Origin: Chrysopilus asiliformis
Taxonomy: Eukaryota > Arthropoda > Insecta > Diptera > Rhagionidae
Direction: 5' to 3'
Length of the DNA: 64,000 nt
Assembly (NCBI GenBank): GCA_964034945.1
Contig: OZ035962.1
Location: forward strand, 91,766,327-91,830,326
The notes beneath the pieces were generated by a model. It was not told where the DNA came from, made no database searches, and saw only the letters and a list, made by a program, of their open reading frames with translations. Shown one piece after another: positions 23,606 to 34,002 of the stretch. How positions within the stretch are numbered: position 1 is the stretch's first letter; every line of letters begins with the position of its first letter. A program made the translations under genes and the position numbers.

Positions 23606-24084
23606 CTAGCTTGCATACCTGTCGTTGCTGGTTTAAGTTTTTTCAATTTTTTTTATGGTCTATCTTGGAGCTAAACTTCAGGCCAATCGGCTCGGTAGTT
23701 TCCCCGCGAAAGGGTAACATAGAGGAAGAGCTAAGTTTCGAGATTACTTTACCCCCTCCCCTTACTCCCCCCACCTCTCGGGCTACTTTTAAATGGGTCT
23801 ATGTTGGGGCTGGACCCCCGATGTACATCTATGCCAAATTTCAGACCAATCGGTTCAGTAGTCTCCCCGCGAAAGAGTAACATAGCGCAAAAACTAAGTT
23901 TCGAAATCACTTTACCCCCTCTCCTTACTCCCCCCACCTCTCGCGCTACTTTTCCGTATGCCTATGTTGGAGCCAGAACTACCGCAGACACTCATGTCAA
24001 ATTTCAAGTCAATCGGTTCAGCCGTTTTTGCGTGAAAGAGGAACAAGCAGACAGACACCAACTCATTTTTATATATTAGTATGA
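23606..24084 (-). mobile_element. Non-autonomous Helitron, copy 2, with internal tandem duplication
   Basis: Read on the minus strand, it begins TCATACTAATATATAAAAAT at 24084, preceded by A, and ends in a hairpin-like GCAACGAC block and CTAG at 23606. It is longer than copy 1 (479 versus 314 bp). A block of about 170-190 bp containing the CCAATCGG...CCCCGCGAAAG...ACTTTACCCCCTC phrases is present twice in tandem. The short open frames on both strands come from this block and are not genes. Confidence 0.8.
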
Positions 24085-24509
24085 TAAAAATTTAAAATAA
24101 TTTATGAGTTACCCACCATAGCGGAAAAAGTAAAGCTGGTACAGCCAAACTACTACCAGATTCTGATTCAGCCACCCCAAATTACCCAGCAAAGACTCAT
24201 ATCGTATGCACCAGAGCGATTGGTCGCCTGTTTAATTAGTTTTGGTCGACGAAAGATTTCCTTCGACTAGTCAGTCGATTGCAAATGAAGCCACCCCTGT
24301 ATTTGAATATTTTAGCTTCTCCTGAAAATCAACTTTAACGGTTTTTCATTGTGAGTACAAAAGTAATAATTATACTAAAAGTTTCATAACTATTTTTTAA
24401 CTTCACGCGCCCAATTTTTTTGTTTATTGGTTTAAAAATGTTTTAACACATGGATCAATAAGTCCCGAGACTAACAATGAAAACAACATTTTTTTTGCCA
24501 AATTTTTTT

Positions 24510-25559
24510 TTATTCATCAATATAATCACCTTTTAGGGTGATACAATCGTTCCAACGCTTTTCCAATTTTTCAATACCATGTTTATAAAAAAAATTATCT
24601 TTCGCTTCAAAATAAGCTTCAGTTTCAGCGATGACCTCCTCATTTGAGCCAAATCTTTTTCCCTGGAGCATTTTTTTAAGATCAGCAAAGAGCCAGTAGT
24701 CACTGGGGGCTAAATCTGGCGAGTATGGGGGGTGGGGAAGCAGATGAAAGCCCAATTCGTTCAATTTTGCCATTGTTTTCATCGACTTGTGGTAGGGTGC
24801 ATTGTCTTGGTGAAAAAGGATTTTTTTTCTCTGCATGTGCGGTCGTTTTTTTGCGATTTCCTCCTTCAAACGCACCAGCAAGTCAATATAATAATCACTG
24901 TTGATCGATTTACCTTTTTCGAGGTAGTCAATGAAAATCACGCCATGCGTATCCCAAAAAACTGACGCCATGACTTTGCCAGCTGACTGCTGCGTTTTCG
25001 GACGCTTCGGACGGCTTTCGCCAGCTGTGCGCCCCTCAGATGACAGCCGCTTCGACTCTGGAGTGTAGTGATGTATCCATGTTTCGTCCATGGACACGTA
25101 ACGACCAAAGAAATCTTTTTTATTGCGAGTAAATAGCGATAAACAGCTTTCTGAATCATCGACTCGTTGCTGTTTTTGTTCCATCGAAAGCAATCGCGGC
25201 ACCCACTTGGAAAAAACCTTTTTCATGCTCAATTTTTCATGAAGGATAGTAAATGCACTTCCATATGATATCTGTGTTATCTCAGCAATCTCACGGAGCT
25301 TCACTTTACGATCTTTCATTATAATTTTTGTCACTTCACTCACATTTTCCGGTGTAACGGCTTCCACAGGTCTACCCGAGCGTTCCGCGTCATTTGTGTC
25401 GGTACGACCACGTTTAAACTCGGCAAACCACCGACAAATCGTTGCTTTTGATGGACAAGAGTCCGGGTAACATTTTTCAATCCATTGTTTCGCTTGCACG
25501 GTGTTTTTACCCATTAAAAAACAATGTTTTATCAGAACACGAAACTCGGTTTTTTCCAT
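24510..25559 (-). CDS. Mariner transposase, intact
   Basis: The frame is 349 codons with no interruption, the usual mariner length. The N-terminal helix-turn-helix DNA-binding region occupies about residues 1-110 (RWFAEFKRGRT, then SGRP). WVPRLL at 119-124 corresponds to the conserved WVPHEL linker. The catalytic triad is visible as D158 (SMDETW), D252 (FHQDNAPYH) and D287 (SPDLAPSDYWLF), with 34 residues between the last two, the mariner D,D34D signature. The protein would bind the flanking 30-bp inverted repeats and catalyse cut-and-paste at TA sites. The coding region and repeats are intact, but the leader between the frame and the distal repeat is split by a 1.26-kb insertion, so natural expression from this copy is doubtful. 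Confidence 0.96.
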   Translation of the reverse strand: MEKTEFRVLIKHCFLMGKNTVQAKQWIEKCYPDSCPSKATICRWFAEFKRGRTDTNDAERSGRPVEAVTPENVSEVTKIIMKDRKVKLREIAEITQISYGSAFTILHEKLSMKKVFSKWVPRLLSMEQKQQRVDDSESCLSLFTRNKKDFFGRYVSMDETWIHHYTPESKRLSSEGRTAGESRPKRPKTQQSAGKVMASVFWDTHGVIFIDYLEKGKSINSDYYIDLLVRLKEEIAKKRPHMQRKKILFHQDNAPYHKSMKTMAKLNELGFHLLPHPPYSPDLAPSDYWLFADLKKMLQGKRFGSNEEVIAETEAYFEAKDNFFYKHGIEKLEKRWNDCITLKGDYIDE

Positions 25560-25630
25560 TTTTTAAACAAACTACAAAACGACTTTACTCCAACCTCGAT
25601 AACTCAGCTGTTTCTGGTCCGATCGACTTA

Positions 25631-26894
25631 TGGCGTTTTCGACTGGCATGCTCTTTTTGCTCTGAAGTTGCTCTAAATTTGCTCACTCTGAGATCTTGTC
25701 AGTGTTGCACTTTCATTTTTTTGAAAAGTAATAAATTGCCTGTCCAAAATGTACTAAATGTAATAGATTGTTAATCCGCAAGTAATAATTGTTGAGCACA
25801 CTTTGCAATAGGCTGACTCAACCCTTTCCTTTACCCAAGAAAACTGTTGCAACCATTCTTTGTGGATTTTTTGGACGTAACACTTTTTGTTTTCTTTCGT
25901 CAGACTAAAGAAAGAAAGAAAAAGCGGCATAACTTGCAAACTTTCAAGAAAAATTTTGGGTTTGACTTACCACGGGGTCTCATTTTCTTGACCCGTAGGG
26001 GACTTTGGGAGCAGTGGCTCTACTGGCGGCTCATCGCTTCCGTTAGGCTTGACCCTTTTAAAATGCCTTAAGAGATGTCTTTTAGGTTTTTTGGGCTTAC
26101 ATCATAACCAAACAAAATTTATCAACAACTGGCAAAAGATGTCAAAAGGGACGGGACAAGCAAATAGGCTATGTACGTATGGCATTTTATGATGAGTACA
26201 ATAAACTAGATTCACGAAAAAGGATACTAGATCCCAAAACAGAGAGGTAGATTCTTTTTTTAAATCACGCAGTTGAATCAAAATTAAAGTTTGTTTATAA
26301 TGAAAGAATCCATACATTTTGGGTTCGGGACCAAATGTACTAGATTTGGCTAAAAATTGCATACGTAAGTAACAGGTATTTTTAGAGCTTGAAATGTACT
26401 AAATCTATTACGATTGTACTAAAAGTGCAACACTGGATCTTGTGTTCGACTGAGATTTTTTGATCGCTCGAAAAAGAGTTACGTGTTCGAGTGACGCAAG
26501 TACTCCGTATGCGAGCACTAAAAGAGCATTTTTCGAGCAAGTTTGTGATCTGCCTAATGTAGTCAGATTTGAGTTGCTCTTTTGAGGTTAAGGCTAACAA
26601 AATCGTGTGGAATCGTAAATGGAAGATATTTATGATTTTGATTTCTTGGATTCTTCTTCATCTAGTGAAGAAGAATTTCATTTGGTCAGAAATATATTAG
26701 TGCAGTGTCAACTTAAGGGGAATATATCAAAATTAATTTTAATTTGTTTTATGCTTCTTCTTGTTCTTTGAGAAATGCTCGACTCCCAAGCAGAGGTGCT
26801 CGAAATCTACTCGAGATCTGCTCGAAATACCTTGCTCTAAACTGGGGTAGAGCGTGCTCTGAATCTGCCCTGAATCTGCCAGTCGAAAACGTCA
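25631..26894. mobile_element. Harbinger-like element inside the mariner leader
   Basis: Ends are TGGCGTTTTCGACTGGCA and TGCCAGTCGAAAACGTCA, 17 of 18 bases matching in inverted orientation, with TTA immediately outside both (25628-25630 and 26895-26897). A TTA/TAA duplication is the PIF/Harbinger hallmark. A 50-residue frame at 26619-26771 begins with an acidic, Ser-rich stretch (MEDIYDFDFLDSSSS) but then stops, so any protein is truncated. It is itself interrupted by the element at 25700-26435. Confidence 0.75.
25700..26435. mobile_element. hAT-like element with 8-bp target duplication
   Basis: The element is 736 bp. It begins CAGTGTTGCACTTT and ends with a near-exact inverted copy. The octamer GATCTTGT lies on both sides (25692-25699 and 26436-26443). 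An 8-bp duplication with CAGTG-like ends indicates hAT. A minus-strand frame at 25754-25939 has a short zinc-finger-like piece (HKEWLQQFSW, then AYCKVCSTI), reminiscent of the N-terminus of hAT transposases. The rest of the transposase is missing, so it is non-autonomous. Confidence 0.82.
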
Positions 26895-27497
26895 TTAAAA
26901 TTTTGACACGTTTCAAGCAAAGGTTAGTACTCTAGAAAGACGTGGTTACTGGTTTACTACGAGCGTCATCTCTGGGTTAGTCTCGGGACTTATTGATCCA
27001 TGTGTTATTGACTCAATGAACAATAAATTTTATTTTTATTTACAAATTTGCACAATAGTTTTGTTATGACACTCCCCGAAAAGTATCACAACAGAACTAT
27101 TAATTTTTTTTAGCTTTAAATGCTTCATGAATGAAATTGGAGGACTTTTTCATAAATCAGAAATTTTCAATAATTTAAATTTTAATTCACAATAAGAAAA
27201 CGACATCCATATAAGTTTTAGTTCGCTGTGACCTATTTTTATTTGCAAATCTGCACCTTACGAACGCTTCACACCGTCTAAATTCTCTTGCTGGTGAACT
27301 TTTGACAGTCAAAAAAATGTATCCAACAACAAATTCACTAGTTCATCCAAAATCCAACAACAACTCGCCTGAGTGCATGTGGGACAGAAAGATACAAAGA
27401 AAGAGAGGGAGTCCTTTTCGAACAATAACGACTTTCAATTCGGTTGCAAAGTTTTTCAATATTCGCAGTATAATCCTTTTTCGTGGCTTTTTAATCG

Positions 27498-30400
27498 ATG
27501 GATTTATTGGAGAAGCTTTCAAGATGTCAGAAGATTCTCTACCAAGGATTTGTTTCCAGAGAAATAAGTGGACTTCCTTGGCTAGACGTGAAATAATTTG
27601 TATTTCCTATTGGTGTCCATTTCAAGTAATTTTGATTTTCAGACTTTTTGCAAGGATTTCCACTCATTCTGCAACCATATTCATAAATTTCTACTTTTCG
27701 ACTGTACAAGAGCCCCAGTTATTGTGGAGAATTGTTTTCTATGTCTAACACAAGTTATTTGCTGCATTAGATTCCTGGAAAAGGTCCTTAGATTGGAGCA
27801 TGCAAATGGGATTGTCCTGGCGGTGAGTATTTATGAATTTCACTGTTTTCTAAAGATTTTCGACTTTTGATATTTTGCAAACCTTTCGGTAATTATAGCC
27901 AACTCGCCAGTACTTCCTAGATCGCATCCTTTGGTGTATAGCGAGGATCAAATCTTGCATTAGTTCCATTGATGACGACATCATATCCATCGAAAGCGTT
28001 ATGGAAAACAACTTCGTTAATTCATTGGACATTGCTCTGGATTTAATTGGACCGTACAACACCTACGAGAAGGCGCAGATTTCTAATTTCGCAGAACATA
28101 AAGCAGAGGTCAGTATTATTAGCCATAAAATGTAAATATCTATAAAACCTTTCGAATATTCTAGGCGATGTTTGAAAGTCAGAAACTCCGTGAATCCATC
28201 GAGCTCTTGGTTGGTCAATCGTTGGCCTTTTCCAATGTTACCCTGCCCGAAGATCAAAAGGCAATCTCGGCTCTCTGCCAAAAGGTATGTTAAATATTAG
28301 AAGACTATGAGATTCTAGTTTTCTGAATGTACAAAACTTTCAGGTGCTGCGAGAATGTATGTCGTTTCAAGATGAATGTTCTCTAAATCAAACTGAATAC
28401 GATCGGAATTTCAATTCTATGCAGCTGAAAGCGGGAACATTGGAGCAAGGTCTCTTCCAACTCGAGGATGTGGTCAATGAAAGTCTCCTGAAGTTGGTCT
28501 TCAGGTTGTTAGTAGATTTATCGAAACCTTCGATTTCAAAACTTCGAACTATGATCGCTTCCAATGCAAATGAAAACATTTTAGATAAAAACCTGTGCGA
28601 ATTCGATCTAACGTTGGATAGAATGCTTCAAGTTGGAATATTCGCTGTGGTTTTTGCGCCAAATGCAAAAGGTCTCCTAATTGAATTTTTCTAACATTTT
28701 TTCATAATTAATTGAATTAAATCTTTACCAATCTTTTACAGTAAAAACATCCGTCCAAAGTTGTTTAGCATCTCTGGAATCTCTAGATGCAAATTTAATT
28801 GCTTCTCTTTATTCCCACTGTGAAATTCATTCTGCAGTACTCGAGGATCATTACAATTCCGAAATAAAGCAGTTCCGATCGGCAATTCAAGAGATTATTG
28901 ATACAAATGCGTTTTGTAACTGCTACAGAGAAATCCTCGGCAATACAGTGAAACACTGTGAAAAATCATTCGATAAAAATTTAATTGCCGATGTCCTGGA
29001 AATGGGAAAAGTGCTGTACGAACATTTCATCGTTAATAAAGCCGAACTGGATTTAATTGAGAATCCTGTTAAAAAGCAGAAATTTAAAGAATTCGGCATA
29101 ATGATGAATGAATGTCTGGCGATTCTCGCTTGTGCCGATCAAGTGGACGTCAGTCGAATTATAAAACGGTTAAATATTTTCAAATCGGTTGTAAAGAAAT
29201 TACAACATCAATTGGATTTGAAACCGGCTGACAAGAAGGCAGAGCGATTACATAATAAAAACGATTCGGTGGGAGTCGATAAAACGGAAAATTGTGGAGT
29301 TGAACCAGAGAAAATGTTTGAAACCTTTGGAATTCGGCCGCACGTGACGAGTATTTTATATAAAACTAAAAATGAAACTGATATTACGGATTCACTGAGG
29401 GGTAACTCTTCCAAGGCCACTTCGCAGGGGTCTTGGACACCGCAAGTTAAGAAACGTAAGTTTTTCGCATTTAGTTTGCAAGTTTCTTTTTTTTATACAG
29501 GGAACAAATTTGAAGGAGTTTTTCTTTTGCTGTTATTATTGAAAATGTTGAGCCGAAAAATCTCGGATGGCTCTTTCTTGTCCCTCCATCTTTGTCGGCC
29601 TTCGGCGATTTACGAGATCGCAGCGGAGAAATCGTCCATAAAACTTGAGGGACAATATTCTATCTAATTGTCAAATCCTAATAAAAATCCCTGCAACGAT
29701 TTGGTAGATTACAGAAAGAGGGCTGTAGGGAGAAAAATTTGTTTGAGACACGAAAATTTGTTTGATACCTCGACTTCTTTTCAATCTCCTTGTGCTATAT
29801 CTCTAAACTATCTGTACCTCGAAATATTCATTAATTCACATTTCTTTCTGTTCTCTTCAAATTAGATTTTTCGATGTTCGACTGCACTTTTCATTAAAGT
29901 TTTACATTTCAAGTCAGATTTCTATCACGGGGTCAGCAGACAACATACGAGGGATTTCAAAGAAGGGGAAGGGGTTAATTTTAGTTAGCGAAAATATTCT
30001 TAAAGGATGACCTCTCGAATAGAGAAAATTGTCTCTAAATTCTTTCAGAATTGCAGAAGATAGCAGGAGAGGAGCTTTTGAGTATACAGGCAAGAGGACG
30101 AGCAAATTTATGTCTACCTGCAAACTTTGAAGATATTCTTAGCGCGGTATTACACACGGCAACTTTCGGGCTTACTTAAGCCGATTTTCGGGAGAAACGT
30201 CTGAGGAGGGAAAAGTTTCTACTCGAAATCATGGCTTATCGACAATCTGCATACATGCAAAGCGTGTGAACCGGTTTGGGAAAAGTAGTAGGCAGAAATC
30301 ATTTTCGTTTTGACCGTCAGCAGGTAAAGATCTTGGGAAGTATATGAGCAGCAGCAATTTCAATGGTTTGAGTCCACACACACACATGTAAACTTGTGTA

Positions 30401-31640
30401 GCATATGCAAACAGGATTGGCTTATTTAAGCCACAAATGTAAGCACATTGGCTTATTAAGCCCAAAAGTTGCCGGCTTAAATTAAGCCCAAAAGTTGCCA
30501 GCTTAAAAGCCAAGTGTAATATCGGACTTAAAGTACAACATTTCCACTTTTATCTGTCAACATTTTAAGTTGATCGGATGAAAAGTTCCGAAGTTATGCG
30601 ACTTTAATGTCATGTGGGCAGCCGGATTTAGAGCATTTACGAAATAGCTTGAAAATTTTATCACGAGTTTCTCAAAACAACGTTTCCAAAATCGGTTACA
30701 GCGATTACCCAATAACCACTCAACCGATTTTTCTGAAATTTGGAGTAATAACTATTCGTTAGTTTATCTAGTCCTGGGTCAAAGTTTTTATTTTTAAAAT
30801 TTATAGTTTTTTCACAGTCAAAAAATATGCCAATCTTTAGGCATAAACCTTAACGCCTTAAGAAGTAGGCAACATTTTTTTTAAGGGCTGACGATTCTTG
30901 TGGTAAAAACAGCAAGAAGTCTGCTCTGCATTTCAAGAAATATGAAAAGAGTGGGTAAGGAGAAAAGGTAATTGTGAAAAATTGCAGAGCCTTTGCCAGA
31001 CTTCTACATTAATCTCTAAAGCTAATTGCTAAATTTTTGTCAAATTCGGTGCAGAAGTGTTGGAGACATTTTATAACAAAAAAGCACTTGTGAAGCCAAA
31101 AAAATATTTTTTTTTTAAATTTCTTTTAACAAAACATTTTAAATCACTAACGAACTGCCCATAAAAAACTTCAGCCTATTTTTTTACCCCCCACGGAACG
31201 GAGAGGGTATGAATTTGGACTAACATTTTTTTTAATCATGGGAAATTATGCTGTAAAATTAAACAAAAATATATGGTGCTAAGAAAATTTCCCACAAAGT
31301 TTCTCCCAGTGATGGAATACTCCAGAAAATATATATATATATAAAATATAGAAAACTTATTGACTGGTGATTTTTTTCCTCAAGTTCTAACAATTTTTTG
31401 ATCTCACCAGGTGTAAGTCTCCGAATTGCAATGTTTAAACGCCAAAAAAGTGATGAAACGAAAATTATTTGGAATGCTTATAACGAGCAATCAACAAGCC
31501 TTCATATTACTGGTAAAATTTCAGAACATAACTAAACTGTTCTAATCAATTTACTACCTCACGTTTTAGATATTCTGGATCAGATAACCGATTTATCGAG
31601 TACATTTATGAAACCTGGATTCAAAGCAACGCTGGTGTAA
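27498..31640 (+). CDS. Sry-alpha: Serendipity-alpha-like protein (8 exons)
   Basis: Exons: 27498-27587, 27643-27822, 27899-28108, 28165-28284, 28344-28671, 28742-29455, 31411-31512, 31570-31640. Every junction is GT-AG and phases agree, giving 604 residues; I recall about 530 for Drosophila. The product is almost wholly helical, without signal peptide or membrane span. The blocks SALCQKVLRECMSFQDEC (about 195-210), LLVDLSKPSISKLRTM and DRMLQVGIFAVVFAPNAK fit the serendipity-alpha family, distant relatives of vinculin and alpha-catenin. That family organises the cortical actin network at cleavage furrows during fly cellularisation. The first exon is short and its donor (GTGAAA) weak, but it joins in phase. 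Residues about 400-545 are charged and less ordered. A 1.95-kb intron with a MITE precedes the last two exons. The family name is an inference from remembered motifs; a more general vinculin-like protein is the alternative. Confidence 0.75.
30145..30524. repeat. MITE in a serendipity-alpha-like intron
   Basis: GGTATTACAC and GGCAACTTTCGGGCTTACTT near 30145-30180 are echoed in inverted orientation by AAGCCCAAAAGTTGCC and GTGTAATATC ending near 30524. The left part of the right arm (TTAAGCCCAAAAGTTGCC) is present in two adjacent versions. No target duplication was resolved and there is no coding frame. Confidence 0.6.
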
Positions 31641-31661
31641 TAAGTTTAAGAAATTAATTGT

Positions 31662-31667
31662 AATAAA
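31662..31667 (+). terminator. Polyadenylation signal of the serendipity-alpha-like gene
   Basis: AATAAA lies 22 bases after the stop codon. The short spacing would give a very brief 3' untranslated region. The next gene starts about 340 bases further on. Confidence 0.5.
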
Positions 31668-32008
31668 TTTTAGATAACAGTAAAATGTTTCATTTTTAAA
31701 ATGATAGACATAACCCCCCCCCTGTCCCCCTCACGTTTTCACACTGAATGAAAACACATTTTAAAAAACTAATGCTAAAACATTTTTAGAGCCTCGAAAT
31801 TTATAGTAAGTTTTCGAAATTAAAAGAAATCTTTTGTGCGAAAATATTAGCAACTTTCCATATTTTAAACAACCGCTCAATGTCGTCCTGGCCAATGTCA
31901 TGGACAGATGATTCCCTTCAACATCATTAGTACTTTGCCCTTGGCAACGGACCCCCCTATCGACAAAACAAACACCGAATGAGTTAGCATAGAAAAACTA
32001 CGAAATAA

Positions 32009-33178
32009 ATGTCTACCTTGCACCAAGCAAAGTGTTCAAACATCGACAAATGGAAGTCCGACTCAACTCGCGAAAGGAATATGAATTGCGTGGAGTGTTG
32101 CACCTGCTTTAATGAATTCACACAATACCGTGACCGAAACAACAACACGAAGGGTCGAAAACGAAAAATGAAGCCTATCAAGTCTTCCTTGGGATACACG
32201 AAGGATTGCATCACCCTGAAGAAGCTTTCGAATGACAATCCAGAACATATCCTCACAGCGAATCCCTCAACAACAGCATGGCCAACGAATCCCGTCGAAC
32301 TCTGCGAGCCCTTGCAGAATTTGTGCGTCTCCCAAAAGGTATTCAAGGCCTACAACAAAATGCCAGCACACGATCAGAAAATCCTCAATCGAATGGCGAT
32401 GAAACGAAGTGAGAATGCAGTCCTAACGCAAAACGCCTGGCTGGCACAGAAATACTGGGAGAACGAGAAATATGAACGGGAACTGCTGCGCCTTCAACAA
32501 GAGGAACAGTACAAGAAGGTCTTCCGGAAAAAACAGGAGCAGGACCGATACGAAACGATGGTCAGAATCGAGGATATCTCTCGCCGAAACCAGGACGAGC
32601 TGAACAAGCTACGCCACACAATGCAGGTGAAGGACATTCGATTGAGAAACCGTCTTCAGAATCTTCAACTGGAAAAGGAGTTGAATATTTACAAGCGCCG
32701 AGAGGATGAACAACGTCGTTTGGAGTCGCTGGCTCTTGTCCAGGACGAAATGCATTTGGATGACGAGATGCGAAAGCAAGAGATCGCCCAAAGTCTGGAG
32801 AAACGTCTTTCGCGAGCTGACATGGTCAGAAGGCAACACATAAACGTCTACATGCGACGACTTAAAACAGACAACTTGGTCGAACAGAACCTTCATGCGG
32901 AGAATTATCGGGAAGCCCAGAAATTCGAGAATTTCAAACATGAACAGCTCAAATGTCGCATCAAACAAAAGGACCACAAGTCCCAGCAATTCGTTGAACA
33001 TCGCCGAAGGAACCTAATCGACACTATTGAACGGGCGAAAATGTCCGCCAGCCTCAGGGATTTAGTTCGGCGTTCAATTAGTCCAGAGAACTTCCATGTC
33101 TCCAGCAGAGTGTCTTATCATCCTCTCGATAGACCAATCTCGAATTTATCTTTTCAAAGTAGCATAAAACTCGGTTAG
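32009..33178 (+). CDS. Coiled-coil protein, single exon (CCDC177-like?)
   Basis: An uninterrupted 389-codon frame, far longer than chance in this AT-rich DNA and with clearly higher GC. Residues 1-120 include a short Cys-rich patch (NCVECCTC) and a basic segment (GRKRKMK). From about 120 to 360 the protein is an almost continuous charged helix rich in Glu, Arg, Lys and Gln, as in coiled coils (for example LLRLQQEEQYKKVFRKKQEQ). The end has SASLRDLVRRSISPE and a Ser-rich tail. The arrangement resembles CCDC177/DUF4659-type proteins, but that is a weak inference from composition. The start chosen is the first Met in the frame. It lies 369 bases after the preceding gene on the same strand. Function unknown; lack of introns could reflect retroposition. 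Confidence 0.7.
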   Translation: MSTLHQAKCSNIDKWKSDSTRERNMNCVECCTCFNEFTQYRDRNNNTKGRKRKMKPIKSSLGYTKDCITLKKLSNDNPEHILTANPSTTAWPTNPVELCEPLQNLCVSQKVFKAYNKMPAHDQKILNRMAMKRSENAVLTQNAWLAQKYWENEKYERELLRLQQEEQYKKVFRKKQEQDRYETMVRIEDISRRNQDELNKLRHTMQVKDIRLRNRLQNLQLEKELNIYKRREDEQRRLESLALVQDEMHLDDEMRKQEIAQSLEKRLSRADMVRRQHINVYMRRLKTDNLVEQNLHAENYREAQKFENFKHEQLKCRIKQKDHKSQQFVEHRRRNLIDTIERAKMSASLRDLVRRSISPENFHVSSRVSYHPLDRPISNLSFQSSIKLG

Positions 33179-33348
33179 ATGAAATTTTTTTTGTTGTTAA
33201 ATATTCAGTAGAAAATTATTTTATTTTGAAAAAAAAATATTTTTGCAGTGGTTTTATTTAAAGATTATATTCCAAGGGATTTTTTTCCAATTTTTCACAG
33301 TCCAACCAAATAAATGTTTTGTCGACACCTCGACAGGATTTACTTCCC

Positions 33349-33435
33349 GATTTTGATAGTCGTGTCGTTTTCGACAAAAGTCGTTTTGCGTGTTTTTGTT
33401 GGTAGAAAAGCAAAACGACACGACTATCAGAATCG
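33349..33435. repeat. Small palindromic repeat, copy 1
   Basis: CCGATTTTGATAGTCGTGTC and its near-inverse GACACGACTATCAGAATCGG bound about 87 bases. The same ends bound the copy at 34332-34442. Noncoding. It abuts the next MITE to its right. Confidence 0.65.
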
Positions 33436-33450
33436 GAGTGTTAATCCTTA

Positions 33451-33596
33451 AGCCCAATTCAGACTAACGATTGCGATCGCGATTGAGCTTCCTCGACCAA
33501 TAAGATCAAAGCTTTCATATCTCTATCGTTGAAAGCTTTGATCTCATTGGTCGAGAAACTTCAATCGTAATCGCAATCGTTAGTCTGAATTGGGCT
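33451..33596. mobile_element. Palindromic Harbinger-type MITE, TTA-flanked
   Basis: A 146-bp element, nearly a perfect palindrome with arms of about 68 bases (outer end AGCCCAATTCAGACTAACGA). TTA flanks both ends (33448-33450 and 33597-33599). The loop is only about 10 bases, so transcripts through it would form a long hairpin. Noncoding. Confidence 0.8.
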
Positions 33597-33761
33597 TTAG
33601 AGACTGTGGAGACAAACGGCGGATACAAAATTAAATTATGCTATACTGTCTAAAACGATAACAAGATTTGGAGTTAATTAATTTGGTATAAGCGTCTGTC
33701 TGTCCACGGACAGGATAACTTGAGAATGAATCAAGCTATGAACTTGAAATTTGTTGGTTAA

Positions 33762-34002
33762 CACTAGATTGCCCAAGCAAGTCATTTTGACCGCTTTTTA
33801 ATTTCAATCAGAAAAACAATTATGTATGTAATGACACAATTTGTTAGAATTTTGTGACTTTTTGTACAACATACATATAAATGCGTTTATTAATAATTGT
33901 ATTCACCTCCCCCCTCTTTCATTTCCGGTATATATATATGTGTTATACCTATATTGCCAAAACAGTCATTTTGACTGCTTGACTTCCTTGGGCAATCTAG
34001 TG
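33762..34002. mobile_element. TTAA-flanked piggyBac-type MITE
   Basis: The 241-bp element has exact TTAA at both sides (33758-33761 and 34003-34006) and inverted ends CACTAGATTGCCCAAG and CTTGGGCAATCTAGTG. The subterminal AAGTCATTTTGAC is also inverted. Noncoding. Confidence 0.8.

Larger units (their letters stand above)
17953..24445. other. Dark 3' UTR and AT-rich intergenic region
   Basis: The Dark 3' untranslated region probably ends shortly after the AATAAA at 18268. Beyond it the sequence is very AT-rich with no supportable gene. Repeats seen: about 19140-19510 (imperfect inverted blocks around CTCCATTGGAC), a nested pair at 19697-20105, an inverted element at about 20385-20550, a TA-flanked MITE at 21158-21352 and a Helitron at 23606-24084. 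From about 21400 to 23600 I see nothing but AT-rich DNA. Confidence 0.6.
24446..27005 (-). mobile_element. Mariner transposon with nested insertions
   Basis: Perfect 30-bp terminal inverted repeats (24446-24475 and 26976-27005, outer end ACACATGGATCAATAAGTCC) are each flanked by TA. The transposase frame is intact on the minus strand. The total of 2560 bp is too long for mariner. Removing the Harbinger-like element at 25631-26894 and one TTA copy leaves about 1293 bp with a 5' leader of about 170 bp, the normal size. It lies about 490 bp upstream of the serendipity-alpha-like start codon. Confidence 0.95.

Noticed and set aside
23611..24079. Overlapping frames with GARTTADTHVKF-like peptides
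   Set aside because: The same peptides appear in each Helitron copy; they come from non-autonomous Helitron sequence.
27302..27748. 148-codon plus-strand frame overlapping the first two serendipity-alpha-like exons
   Set aside because: It is out of frame with the spliced protein, runs through the first intron, and lacks the family motifs.
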